From: Aliivibrio finisterrensis_A
Lineage (GTDB): Bacteria > Pseudomonadota > Gammaproteobacteria > Enterobacterales > Vibrionaceae
Length of the DNA: 64,000 bases
Assembly: GCF_004167675.1 (NCBI RefSeq)
Contig: NZ_SEZQ01000002.1
Reading direction: 5' to 3' (one strand)
Every line of letters starts with the position of its first letter. The stretch's first letter is position 1. This document shows positions 25,681 through 34,771 of the stretch, piece by piece. The translations under genes were made by a program, and so were the position numbers. Under the pieces are notes generated by a model. It ran no database searches. It saw only the letters and a list, made by a program, of their open reading frames with translations, and was not told where the DNA came from.

Positions 25681-26013
25681 ATGAGTAATTGGATTACCAT
25701 CTGTAAAATTAATGAGTTAACGCCACAATTAGGGGCGTGTGCCAAAGTTGAGGATAAGCAAGTTGCGCTATTTTACTGTAAGCGAAGTGAGCGTCTTTAT
25801 GCGTTATCAAATTACGACCCGATAGGCCAAGCGAACGTGATCTCACGAGGAATGATGGGGTCATTAGAAGGTGAACCTTACCTATCTTCACCGCTTTATA
25901 AGCATCACTTTCATTTAGAAACTGGGGCGTGCATAGAGCAGCCGGATATATCGTTAACGACTTACCCTGTGCGTGTGATGGATCACCATGTACAAATATG
26001 TTTAACTCATTAA
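25681..26013 (+). CDS. nirD: Nitrite reductase small subunit
   Basis: 110 residues with a Rieske-like fold (WITICKINELTPQLGACAKVEDKQVALFY; LYALSNYDPIGQANVISRGMMG; YKHHFHLETGACIE). As in other NirD proteins, the Cys/His pairs that bind a [2Fe-2S] cluster in true Rieske proteins are absent. NirD is required for NirB activity in enterobacteria. It lies between nirB and the nitrate transporter with short gaps on both sides, so it is cotranscribed. Confidence 0.93.
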   Translation: MSNWITICKINELTPQLGACAKVEDKQVALFYCKRSERLYALSNYDPIGQANVISRGMMGSLEGEPYLSSPLYKHHFHLETGACIEQPDISLTTYPVRVMDHHVQICLTH

Positions 26014-26021
26014 AGGACTCA

Positions 26022-27491
26022 ATGATGACCGATAAATTTTCACTGTTTTCATTTTCAGGAAAGATGAAAGTACTGCATTTAAGTTGGATGGCTTTTTTTA
26101 TTACATTCATGGTGTGGTTTAACTTTGCTCCGTTACTTAATGTCGTTAAAGAAACGCTTGGATTAAGCTCTGAGCAGATAAAAACCTTATTAATTCTGAA
26201 CGTCGCTTTGACGATCCCTGCACGAGTTATTGTCGGAATGCTAACGGATAAATATGGACCGAGAGTGGTCTATTCTTCCTTACTTGCGGTCTGTTCTCTT
26301 CCTTGCTTTATGTTCGCTTTTTCTGATTCGTTTATGCAAGCAGCCATTGCCCGCTTTTTACTGGGGTTCATCGGGGCTGGCTTTGTCGTCGGTATTCGTT
26401 TAGTTTCAGAATGGTTTCCTCACCATGAGCTAGGTACTGCCGAAGGGATTTATGGGGGATGGGGTAATTTTGGCTCTGCCGCCGCCGCATTTACATTGCC
26501 AACGGTTGCCCTATGGTTTGGTGGTGATGAAGGTTGGCGTTATGCGGTTGCGATCACCGGAGTCATGAGTTTACTGTTTGCTTTTGTATTTTATGCGAAT
26601 GTTACTGACACACCAAAAGGCGCGACGTATTTTAAACCTGCCCATTTAACGGCAATGGAAGTGACGTCTATCAGTGACTTCTATCTGCTTTTGATTATGA
26701 AAATTCCAATGTATGCCGCATTAGCGTTGTTGACTTGGAAATTGTCACCATCGGGCATTGATATGCTTTCAAGCGTGATGGTTAATGCAATTTATATCGC
26801 GTTAATTGTGATTTATTTTTATGAAGTATCACAAGTTTGGAAGGTTAATAAAGACATATTTACCAATGATGTTGCGCCACATCACCAATACAAATTTAAG
26901 CAAGTCGCGGTATTAAACGTGTTGTATTTTGCAACCTTTGGATCAGAGTTAGCCGTTGTATCTATGTTGCCATTGTTCTTTTTAGATACGTTTGAGTTGA
27001 CGCCTGTTATGGCAGGAATGGTGGCCTCGGCGTATGCGTTCATGAACTTAATGTCACGTCCCGGAGGCGGATGGATATCAGATCGATGTGGTCGAAAACT
27101 GACATTAATGATCTTAACCGCAGGGTTGGCAGTCGGTTATTTTGTTATGGGGCAAGTCGATAGTGAGTGGCCACTATGGCTTGCTGTGGTGGCTGCAATG
27201 GTATGTTCTTTCTTTGTTCAAGCGGGTGAAGGCGCCGTATTTGCTACGGTGCCATTAATTAAACGTCGTATGACAGGGCAAATAGCGGGGATGACAGGGG
27301 CGTATGGCAATGTTGGCGCTGTGGTTTATTTAACCATACTTTCCTTTGTTGAGTATCAAACCTTTTTCTTGGTGATAGCCGCAACGGCAGTGCTTGGCTT
27401 TGCAACGTTACTCTTGATGGAAGAGCCAAAAGGGAAGATCACCGAAGTAAATGATGATGGCAGTATTACGCTTATCGATGTCTCTCATTAA
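26022..27491 (+). CDS. NarK/NasA-family MFS nitrate (nitrite) transporter
   Basis: 489 residues with 12 predicted membrane helices. The NNP-family start LHLSWMAFFITFMVWFNFAPL and the nitrate signature regions are present (GxGNFGSAAAAFTLP near residue 145; GMTGAYGNVGAVVYLTILS near the C-terminal half). Arg residues in IPARVIVGM and NLMSRPGGGW match the substrate-binding arginines of the family. Two adjacent ATGs (26022 and 26025) follow AAGGACTCA; the second has the better spacing, so either could be used. It would import nitrate for NasA. It is the third gene of the nirB operon. Confidence 0.93.
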   Translation: MMTDKFSLFSFSGKMKVLHLSWMAFFITFMVWFNFAPLLNVVKETLGLSSEQIKTLLILNVALTIPARVIVGMLTDKYGPRVVYSSLLAVCSLPCFMFAFSDSFMQAAIARFLLGFIGAGFVVGIRLVSEWFPHHELGTAEGIYGGWGNFGSAAAAFTLPTVALWFGGDEGWRYAVAITGVMSLLFAFVFYANVTDTPKGATYFKPAHLTAMEVTSISDFYLLLIMKIPMYAALALLTWKLSPSGIDMLSSVMVNAIYIALIVIYFYEVSQVWKVNKDIFTNDVAPHHQYKFKQVAVLNVLYFATFGSELAVVSMLPLFFLDTFELTPVMAGMVASAYAFMNLMSRPGGGWISDRCGRKLTLMILTAGLAVGYFVMGQVDSEWPLWLAVVAAMVCSFFVQAGEGAVFATVPLIKRRMTGQIAGMTGAYGNVGAVVYLTILSFVEYQTFFLVIAATAVLGFATLLLMEEPKGKITEVNDDGSITLIDVSH

Positions 27492-27560
27492 ACGAAGCTT
27501 TAGGTAGCCATCTTTGAAAGTGTTTTTTCGATGGATAATAATAGCAAGGAGGCGTGTTTC

Positions 27561-29324
27561 ATGTCGCATCAAATACTCTCTCAGCATGAGTTAGATTTAC
27601 GTATTGGTGGCTACTCGACTCAGGGAAAGAGGGAGGTTAATCAAGATGCATTTATCGTTAAACACGCCTCTGTTTCTGAGCAACCATTTAAAGGTGATGT
27701 GGTTTGTATTGCAGATGGCGTAAGTTGCAGTGATAAAGGGCAACAAGCGAGTCATACTTGCGTAACTCAGTTTGTAGATGATTACTTTTCAACGCCTGAT
27801 AGTTGGGGTGTAAAGCAATCGGCAACCAAGGTATTACTCTCGATAAATTCATGGTTGTATCAGCAACAAAAAGACAATGAACTTCATCATAATGGTTGGT
27901 TAACCACATTTTCAGTGGTGGTGATTAAATCCAATACGGCGCATGTTTTTCATGTTGGAGACAGCCGTATCTATCTTTATCGAGAAAATAAATTACAGCA
28001 GTTAACACATGACCATCAACGACAAGGAGTAGGGAAAGAAGCTTACCTTACCCGAGCGTTGGGAATGGACAGCAAATTAGATGTTGATTATCACTCTGTC
28101 GCTTTACAAGAAGGTGATTTACTGCTGCTGACCACGGATGGAATTCATGATGTATTGTCTAATGATGAGCTGAGTTTTGAATTGTCGCAAGAGGGTATGA
28201 GGCAATTGTCATTAGAATCAATGGCGACGCATCTTTGTCATCAAGCACTGGATAATGGCTCACAAGATAACGTAAGTTGCTTATTGGTTGATGTACTTCA
28301 ACTACCCAATAAAACCCCACAAGAGCTATTACACTTATTAGATCAGTGCCATATTCCACCAGTATTGAAAGTAGGCCAGAAGATTGATCACTATCGAATT
28401 GAAGAGATTATCTATTCGGGAGTTCGTAGTCATGTGTATTTAGCGACCAATGAAAAGAACGCTGAACGTTGCATTATTAAAGCGCCATCACTGCAATTTA
28501 GCGAAGATAAGCTCTATCTGTATTCATATCTCAGAGAGCAGTGGATAGGAGAGACGGTAAACAGCAAGAGAGTGATGAAAATACTGCCACGCGAGAGTGA
28601 TAGTCGTTTTATCTATCATGTGTGTGAGTATATTGAAGGCATTACGCTAAGACAATGGATGCGAGATAATCCGACGCCAGAGCTAAGCCAAATGCGTTTT
28701 ATTATTGATGGCATTATAAAATCGGTAAGGGTGCTACAACGATTACAGATTGTGCACAGAGATTTAAAACCTGAGAATATTATGATCACTCCAGACAATA
28801 GCGTCGTGGTGATTGATTTTGGTGCAGCAACAGCGGATGGGCTGGAAGAAGCATTACAAGTGCTTGATGATGTCTATCCACTTGGCGAGTTAAACTATAC
28901 CGCTCCTGAATATATAACAGGTGGCAAAGCAACTCATCAGTCCGATATTTATTCCATAGGTGTTATTTGTTATGAGATTTTATCAGATAAAGAACGCACA
29001 CATTGCTTGCCCTACAAGCAGGTAACTCAACAAGGGTTATCGACAACGCACCCACAACAAAACGAATATTACTCATTGTTGTTACAACATGCAGATCTTC
29101 CAATTTGGATTGATGAAGCGATAAAGAAAGCGTGTCATGTCATCCCTTCAAAGCGCTATCAACACATGAGTGAGTTTATGGCAGATTTAACCATACCAAA
29201 TCCTCAGTTACTTAAAAACAAACGCGCTCAACCCTTAATGGAAAGAGAGCCTCTTTTGTTTTGGAAAGGGCTCTCTATCGTTTTAGGGCTTATCGTTCTT
29301 ATTGAATTTATCTACTTAATCTAA
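27561..29324 (+). CDS. Fused PP2C phosphatase and Ser/Thr protein kinase with C-terminal membrane anchor
   Basis: 587 residues from the ATG behind AAGGAGG. Residues ~10-240 form a PP2C-type phosphatase with metal-binding Asp motifs intact (REVNQDAF, IADGVS, HVGDSRIYLY, LLTTDGIHD, DNVS). Residues ~265-540 form a eukaryotic-type kinase: a degenerate Gly-rich loop (IYSGVRSHVYLA), the ATP Lys in CIIKAP, HRDLKPEN, IDFGAA and APE. The last helix (GLSIVLGLIVLIEFIYLI) anchors it in the membrane. Such fusions occur in nitrate assimilation operons of several gamma-proteobacteria, where the role is largely untested; control of the adjacent transporter or reductase is a reasonable inference. It is the last gene of the nirB operon and overlaps the convergent ABC permease gene by 9 bp. 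Confidence 0.9.
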   Translation: MSHQILSQHELDLRIGGYSTQGKREVNQDAFIVKHASVSEQPFKGDVVCIADGVSCSDKGQQASHTCVTQFVDDYFSTPDSWGVKQSATKVLLSINSWLYQQQKDNELHHNGWLTTFSVVVIKSNTAHVFHVGDSRIYLYRENKLQQLTHDHQRQGVGKEAYLTRALGMDSKLDVDYHSVALQEGDLLLLTTDGIHDVLSNDELSFELSQEGMRQLSLESMATHLCHQALDNGSQDNVSCLLVDVLQLPNKTPQELLHLLDQCHIPPVLKVGQKIDHYRIEEIIYSGVRSHVYLATNEKNAERCIIKAPSLQFSEDKLYLYSYLREQWIGETVNSKRVMKILPRESDSRFIYHVCEYIEGITLRQWMRDNPTPELSQMRFIIDGIIKSVRVLQRLQIVHRDLKPENIMITPDNSVVVIDFGAATADGLEEALQVLDDVYPLGELNYTAPEYITGGKATHQSDIYSIGVICYEILSDKERTHCLPYKQVTQQGLSTTHPQQNEYYSLLLQHADLPIWIDEAIKKACHVIPSKRYQHMSEFMADLTIPNPQLLKNKRAQPLMEREPLLFWKGLSIVLGLIVLIEFIYLI

Positions 29325-30416
29325 TGATTTTTTAAATCGTTTTGAGGCAACAAATAAACCAATGAAGGTGAAAATGATCATCCAAACCGTATCTCGCCAC
29401 AAATCAATTAAATCAGCGCCGCGCAAAACAATGCCTCGAATTAATCTCATGAAGTGTGTTGCAGGTAAAACTTCTGCAATCCACTGAGCAACGATGGGCA
29501 TTCCTTCATAGGGGAACATAAAGCCTGATAATAAAATGGAAGGCAACAGAATGAATATTGTCATCTGCATCGCTTGAAGCTGTGTTTTAGCGATGGTTGA
29601 AATAACTAATCCAAGCGTAAGACTGGCAGAGATAAATAGTAAAGTCCCGAGCAAAATTTGGCTTAATGAGCCATTAATCGGAACGTCAAAAATGAAATAG
29701 CCTAATCCAAGAATAATGAATACTTGAATCAAACCGACAAAGATATAAGGGATGATTTTAGCAACCATTAGTTCAAAAGAGTGAATAGGGGTAGTAATAA
29801 GTAATTCTAAGTTTCCTCTTTCACGTTCTCGAACAATGGCTGAGCTGGTGAAGAGTATCATTGTCATGGTTAAGATAACGCCTAATAGTCCCGGTACAAT
29901 ATTCACTGCGGATTGTCGGCTAGGGTTATAAAATAGCGTCACCTCAAATGTTTTAGCATGAGCATTATTACGAATATCCAAATCCAAATCACTTAATGGC
30001 ATGCTTTGTAACCCAAGAATGGCTGCACTTATCATAGTGTCTGAGCCATCCACAATCCATTGGCCTAATTCTCTACCTTGCACCATACGCTGTGTAATGT
30101 CTTTGGGTAATATCAGTGCAGCACGAACAACGCCTTGCTGAATTGCTTTTTCAGCTTCTTTTACTGTTGGATAGTATTGTTTAACACTGACGACTTGCGT
30201 GACTTTCACTGATTCAGTAATAAGTCGCCCAAAAGTACTCTCACTCTGGTCTACGACAGCAATGGGAATATCCCTAATATCAGTGTTAATAGCATAGCCA
30301 AACAATAACAATTGAATCAATGGGATCATAATAACCATACCAAAGGTCAGTTTATCACGTGATAGCTGACGGATCTCTTTGACCATAATAGCTTTTATAC
30401 GATTGAGTGATTTCAT
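29316..30416 (-). CDS. ABC-2 type export permease (YbhR/YhhJ-like)
   Basis: 366 residues. N-terminal helix, large extracytoplasmic domain (residues ~40-170), then five more membrane helices; the ABC-2 signature region (RERERGNLELLITTPIHSFELMVAKIIPY) is present. It forms an exporter with the ATPase whose gene overlaps its start by 4 bp (ATGA) and with the adaptor lipoprotein further upstream. Related systems (YbhGFSR and YhiI-RbbA-YhhJ) export drugs or toxic compounds; there is only one permease here instead of the two of YbhSR. Substrate unknown. Confidence 0.88.
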   Translation of the reverse strand: MKSLNRIKAIMVKEIRQLSRDKLTFGMVIMIPLIQLLLFGYAINTDIRDIPIAVVDQSESTFGRLITESVKVTQVVSVKQYYPTVKEAEKAIQQGVVRAALILPKDITQRMVQGRELGQWIVDGSDTMISAAILGLQSMPLSDLDLDIRNNAHAKTFEVTLFYNPSRQSAVNIVPGLLGVILTMTMILFTSSAIVRERERGNLELLITTPIHSFELMVAKIIPYIFVGLIQVFIILGLGYFIFDVPINGSLSQILLGTLLFISASLTLGLVISTIAKTQLQAMQMTIFILLPSILLSGFMFPYEGMPIVAQWIAEVLPATHFMRLIRGIVLRGADLIDLWRDTVWMIIFTFIGLFVASKRFKKSLD

Positions 30417-31339
30417 TGACGACCCTTCCCAGTTACGGTAACAAAGACATCTTCTAAACTTGGACGCGCGATATTCATTTCGGCATTTTCCAATTCAGGG
30501 AATTCCGCTCTTAACCATGCTATGGGGTCATTAATATCTTGCTGAATCAGCACTCGTAATCGGATGCCAATTTGGGCTGCGGATCTGATTTCTTTACGTT
30601 GAACTAATGTGTTTTTTAATGTGCGTAAATTATCTGTTTTCACTTCAACGATATTAACCCCCATGTTAGCCATTAATGTCTCAGGCTCTCCATCGGCACG
30701 GATAATACCTGATTCCATTATCGCCAATCGATGACAACGTTCGGCTTCATCCATGTAATGGGTTGTGATAAGGATAGTGGTTCCTTTATCTGATAAATCA
30801 AACAATTGCTCCCAGAAGTCTCGACGATTTTCTGGATCTACGGCAGAGGTTGGTTCATCTAAAAATAGAAGCTCAGGGTTATGCATGGTTGCAGCTGCTA
30901 ATGAAAGGCGCTGTTTTTGACCTCCACTCATGCCTGAGACTCGTTGTTTTCGTAATTGGTCAAGCCCGTAGGTAGCAAGCTGCTCTGTTATACGTTGGAG
31001 TAACGTTTGTTTTTCCATACCAAAAATTTGGCCAATGAATTCGAGGTTTTCTTCTACACTCAAATCATCATACAAAGAGAATTTTTGCGTCATATAACCA
31101 ATTTTTAAACGCAGTGCTTCTGATTCTTTAGGGATACTTAAACCAAGTACATCCACCTGACCAGATGTGGGGCTTAATAGGCCGGTTAAGGTACGAATGG
31201 TGGTAGATTTACCACAACCGTTAGGACCTAAAAAGCCATAAATACAGCCTTTAGGTACGGATAAGTTAATGCCATCAATAGCGGTAAAATCCCCAAATTT
31301 TTTCACAACATCAGTGGCTTGAATTGCAAACTCAGTCAT
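30413..31339 (-). CDS. ABC export ATPase
   Basis: 308 residues: Walker A (GPNGCGKSTT), Q-loop (YMTQKFSLYDDLSVEENL), signature (SGMSGGQKQRLSLA), Walker B (LLFLDEPTSAVDPE) and H-loop (TTHYMDEAERC), then the C-terminal DUF4162-like tail typical of ABC-2 exporters. All motifs are intact. It is the middle gene of adaptor-ATPase-permease, with 8-bp and 4-bp overlaps to its neighbours, so translation is probably coupled. It is a single-domain ATPase, unlike the double-domain YbhF/RbbA. Confidence 0.92.
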   Translation of the reverse strand: MTEFAIQATDVVKKFGDFTAIDGINLSVPKGCIYGFLGPNGCGKSTTIRTLTGLLSPTSGQVDVLGLSIPKESEALRLKIGYMTQKFSLYDDLSVEENLEFIGQIFGMEKQTLLQRITEQLATYGLDQLRKQRVSGMSGGQKQRLSLAAATMHNPELLFLDEPTSAVDPENRRDFWEQLFDLSDKGTTILITTHYMDEAERCHRLAIMESGIIRADGEPETLMANMGVNIVEVKTDNLRTLKNTLVQRKEIRSAAQIGIRLRVLIQQDINDPIAWLRAEFPELENAEMNIARPSLEDVFVTVTGKGRQ

Positions 31340-32294
31340 CTGCGTTGTCCTTTTCTAAGAGGACTTGGGCAGGTACGCCTGAAGGTAAAGAGGCCGCAGA
31401 TTCAGGTAAATCTACTTCTGCTAAGTACATTAAATGAGATCGGTCTTCTTCTGTTAAGGCGTAATATGGTGTAAATGACGGCTCAGAGGAAACCCAACGA
31501 ACGGTTCCTTTAAATGGAGAGCTAACACCATCCACAGTCACTGAAAATGTTTTCCCTGGGATGAATCCAACACGATAAGAGGCAGGAACGTAAACACGAG
31601 CGTAAGGGATACGATTGGCTTGAATAACAGCAACAAAACCATTTACAGGAACACGCTCGCCAAGGTTATACGGAAGATTATCTAAAATGCCGTCACGAGT
31701 GGCGACGATGGTTAATTCATCCAGTTTCTGTTGCTGCAATACCACTTCAGCATCCATCGCATCAAGTTCAGCTTTTGCTTGGTCTATATCTTCTGGTCTT
31801 GCTCCTGCAGTTAATTTTGAGAATTCTTCATTGGCTGAGTTTAATGTAGCGCGCGCAGAATCTCGGGAGGCGAGGGCAGTATCTTTATTGGATTGGCTAG
31901 TGAGTTTTTTCTTTACTAGCTCAACCATTCGACGGTAATTTTTTTCAGCATCAATAAGCTGTGCTTTTGCTTGGTCTACTTTGGCTTTGGCTGATGCAAT
32001 ATCTTCAGGACGTTCGCCATTGGTTAAGCGTAATAAATAGGCTTGGGCTTTCGCGGCGTTTGCAATGGCATGGGCAAGGATGGCGTTTTGATTTTTTGTG
32101 TCCAATTGGGCCAATACGTCACCGACTTTGACTTCACTGCCTTCTTTGATAGGTAAAGCTCGGATAATTTCATTTGAAGTCGCAGAGAAAGTGACCCGGT
32201 CTCGCTCTAAGGTTCCTAATGCTTCATCTCCTTTGTCTGAGCCACAACCTTGTAATAGTGCGATACATAAGAATCCTAAGAATAGCTGTTTCAT
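31332..32294 (-). CDS. HlyD-family adaptor lipoprotein of the ABC exporter
   Basis: 320 residues from the ATG with AGGAGA upstream; an ATG 18 bp earlier is weaker. The N terminus is a lipoprotein signal (LCIALLQGC). It is followed by the split lipoyl domain (RALPIKEGSEVKVGDVLAQLD), two repeated coiled-coil arms each opening with RPEDI(A/D) (NGERPEDIASAKAKVDQAKA and AGARPEDIDQAKAELDAM), and a beta-barrel domain (GERVPVNGFVAVI). It would link the inner-membrane exporter to an outer-membrane channel, in the style of YbhG. It is the first gene of the operon. Confidence 0.88.
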   Translation of the reverse strand: MKQLFLGFLCIALLQGCGSDKGDEALGTLERDRVTFSATSNEIIRALPIKEGSEVKVGDVLAQLDTKNQNAILAHAIANAAKAQAYLLRLTNGERPEDIASAKAKVDQAKAQLIDAEKNYRRMVELVKKKLTSQSNKDTALASRDSARATLNSANEEFSKLTAGARPEDIDQAKAELDAMDAEVVLQQQKLDELTIVATRDGILDNLPYNLGERVPVNGFVAVIQANRIPYARVYVPASYRVGFIPGKTFSVTVDGVSSPFKGTVRWVSSEPSFTPYYALTEEDRSHLMYLAEVDLPESAASLPSGVPAQVLLEKDNADD

Positions 32295-32453
32295 CTTTAA
32301 ATCTCCTGACATTGATAGTTTACTTATAGCCTAATCAGGGGATCGTCATAGCTTAAAGTAATATCAATTGCTTATAAGGTATTTAAAGAAACTATACTCA
32401 ATTAACGAGAAGCGCAAATTATTTAATTCAATTTAAAATGCGCTTTCGCTTAA

Positions 32454-33650
32454 TTATGCTTTTGAGTGAAGCACACTCATTAAATCATCGACAAAGTAAT
32501 TTAATGCACGCTCTTCAATAGCTCTAATTTTCTGTTGCTGATTTTCACTTAGCATGTGGTACATACTCGCAGCACCAAAGTCGCCAAAGATAATATTCGC
32601 GTCTGCATCAAATAAGGTGTTATGCGCATACAAATCACCATGGCACACTTGGTTATCATGCAGGTGATCAAACACATTACGCATTTCAGCAGCCATTTTA
32701 TTAATGTGCTCTAATGATAAGGTAAACCCTTCAGGGAAAGTATCACGAGTGCAGCTTTCTAAACTTGGCGGTAAACCTAAGTTTTTATAATGTGAAGGGA
32801 TCAAGTTCATGATCAACGCCAGATGATTCTCTTCATTTACCTGTGCTAATGATTGCACCAAACTTGGGTGATTGCCGACTTTTAAACACGCTTGCAATTC
32901 ATCTTCTGGGTAACCATCACTGGTCACTTCGCCTTTAAATACTTTAACTGCAATTTCTTGTGGGAAATCCGTTTGTTCTTGATTCCAACGAGCTTTAGAA
33001 ATGACACCTGATGCGCCTTGGCCTAATACATCTTCTAATGTGTAGTCTGATGAGGCAATATTAGGAACAGACTTCACTTTCACATCGGATTTACAGAATG
33101 GATTACCCGCAAACGCAAACCATGCCAGTTTTGGTAAATTAAGCAGTTGCTCTGGGCACTCAATTAACTGGTTTGCTGAAATACGCAGTAATTCCAAGTT
33201 ATGCAGTTGAGACAAGTTGTTTGGCAGTTCAGTCAGTTTGTTGCCTGCTAATGCCAGTTTTTGCATTAAGTGGCAATCACCCAATGAGTTAGGTAATGCT
33301 TCAACTTGGTTATCGGTTAAGATCAACCAACGCAATTTCGGCGGAAAAGCGTTTTCAGGAACATGCTGAATTTGACACGATTTAAATCCAATCATCTCAA
33401 GATTTTGACATTGTGCCAGAACATCAGGAAGCACAGTAAATGGATTGTTTGATGCAAAGAAAATCTTCAATTTAGGTAATTGAGCGATCTCAATCGGTAG
33501 CGTAGTTAGCTGATTATTCGATAAATCTAAGATTTCTAATGAATCAGCAAGAGATAAAATCTCAAGTGGAAACTCTGTTAACCCTTCACTTAATTGTAAT
33601 CGAGTAATGCCTTGTAATTCACCGGATTGTAACTGCGCTAATGTATGCAA
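32454..33650 (-). CDS. Leucine-rich-repeat protein kinase
   Basis: 398 residues, no signal peptide or membrane helix. Residues ~15-200 hold about seven LRR units (LEILDLSNNQLTTLPIEIAQLPKL and similar). Residues ~208-390 form a small eukaryotic-type kinase: Gly loop LGQGASGVISKA, ATP Lys in EIAVKVFKG, catalytic loop HGDLYAHNTL (HxD and Asn kept), and GDFGAAS as the DFG site. The catalytic Asp and the DFG Asp are both present, so activity is plausible. It is shorter than plant LRR kinases and cytoplasmic. LRR-kinase fusions are uncommon in bacteria. Function unknown. It is upstream of, and on the same strand as, the ABC exporter operon, 159 bp apart. Confidence 0.88.
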   Translation of the reverse strand: MHTLAQLQSGELQGITRLQLSEGLTEFPLEILSLADSLEILDLSNNQLTTLPIEIAQLPKLKIFFASNNPFTVLPDVLAQCQNLEMIGFKSCQIQHVPENAFPPKLRWLILTDNQVEALPNSLGDCHLMQKLALAGNKLTELPNNLSQLHNLELLRISANQLIECPEQLLNLPKLAWFAFAGNPFCKSDVKVKSVPNIASSDYTLEDVLGQGASGVISKARWNQEQTDFPQEIAVKVFKGEVTSDGYPEDELQACLKVGNHPSLVQSLAQVNEENHLALIMNLIPSHYKNLGLPPSLESCTRDTFPEGFTLSLEHINKMAAEMRNVFDHLHDNQVCHGDLYAHNTLFDADANIIFGDFGAASMYHMLSENQQQKIRAIEERALNYFVDDLMSVLHSKA

Positions 33651-33854
33651 ACTAATTTACCTATGTTGTTTGTATTTTTTCGCCGATTGTACGGTATTTC
33701 AGTTTGAAAATCTAATATACCTATTTGGTTATAATGGATATAACGGGTGAGTCATTGGCTCTTTAATTGTCATCACGTATCTTTTGTTCCATTGAAATAT
33801 ATTGTGGATAAGGGAGTAAATGGAACTTACTTCAAATTACGTGGAGAAGTTCAA

Positions 33855-34676
33855 ATGGCTGTATTAAAAAATAGGGTTCAAGTATCAAAAGTAGGGCTGA
33901 TAATTACAAGTTTATTATTATGTTCTACGAGTGTTTCGGCTCAAGATTCAAATGATGACGTACAAGATATGTCAGATCCATTAGCGGTATACACCCAAGC
34001 TGGTGCGGGTTATACCGATAAAGGATTAAACCTAAAAGTTGGTCAGACCTACGATACAGGTAGTGATACGACAATGGGCATGAATATTATTGAAATCAAA
34101 GGTATTGCTGGCGAAGCTGTTGGTTGGAATGGAGATGCGAGATCGAACAATGACGACAGTATTGATTCGCTACGCTTTCGCAATTTTAGTGTCGATTTAA
34201 CCAATGGCCGCGGTGCTCAAGTTGATGTCGATTGGAACTTTGATACCAATCAAGGCTCAGCGTCTTATAGTTTCATACAGGCACTTCCTAAAATGGGACC
34301 TGTTAGTTTATACCCTTTAGCGGGATTAGGTTTAGCAGCGGGTGAAGCATACGATCCTCAAGATAAAGGCGCTGCACAAGCACAAGATCGTTATGATTTG
34401 CATGGCTCTTTTTATGTTGCTGGCCTTTACAGTAAAATCGAAATTACCGATAAGATTTGGATTAACTATAATCCAATGTATTTAGGTACCATTTCTGGTT
34501 CTGAAGAATATAAAGATAATGCTTATGGCATTGATAATGATGCCATTCTAACTCATGAAGCAGCGATTAGTTACCAAATAACTAAGCGTTCAAATGTTCG
34601 TTATTTTGCAAACTGGACAGAAGATACTCATTATTCAGATGGTGACCATAGAATTGAATTTAACTATCAATTTTAA
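33855..34676 (+). CDS. Outer-membrane beta-barrel-type protein of unknown function (first of a pair)
   Basis: 273 residues from the ATG at 33855 with GGAGAAG upstream; the frame is open further upstream but the signal peptide (VGLIITSLLLCSTSVSA-QD) fits this start. The mature chain alternates polar and aromatic residues in short strands and ends in FNYQF, the C-terminal aromatic signal recognised by the BAM machinery. Strands such as AGYTDKGLNLKVGQTYDTG, and the end of the chain, suggest ~10-12 strands. The next gene encodes a similar protein, so this looks like a tandem paralogous pair. Substrate unknown. Confidence 0.75.
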   Translation: MAVLKNRVQVSKVGLIITSLLLCSTSVSAQDSNDDVQDMSDPLAVYTQAGAGYTDKGLNLKVGQTYDTGSDTTMGMNIIEIKGIAGEAVGWNGDARSNNDDSIDSLRFRNFSVDLTNGRGAQVDVDWNFDTNQGSASYSFIQALPKMGPVSLYPLAGLGLAAGEAYDPQDKGAAQAQDRYDLHGSFYVAGLYSKIEITDKIWINYNPMYLGTISGSEEYKDNAYGIDNDAILTHEAAISYQITKRSNVRYFANWTEDTHYSDGDHRIEFNYQF

Positions 34677-34709
34677 AGCATTCATCATTTAAAAATTCGA
34701 TCTTATATC

Positions 34710-34745
34710 ATCCAATGGATTAATTAATTCGTTGGATTTTTTGCC
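34710..34745 (+). terminator. Terminator between the paired outer-membrane genes
   Basis: ATCCAA and TTGGAT (34710-34737) form a short stem followed by a T run. It would separate the transcription of the two genes at least in part. Confidence 0.5.
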
Positions 34746-34771
34746 TTTTAAAAATAAATATTGAGTAATTC

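Noticed and set aside
25709..26110. 133-codon minus-strand open frame across nirD and the transporter start
   Set aside because: Shadow frame of nirD, which is a clear NirD homologue in operon context.
32411..32444. AGCGCA ... TGCGCT hairpin as terminator of the LRR-kinase gene
   Set aside because: The 22-nt AT-rich loop and lack of a T run on the minus strand make terminator function doubtful.
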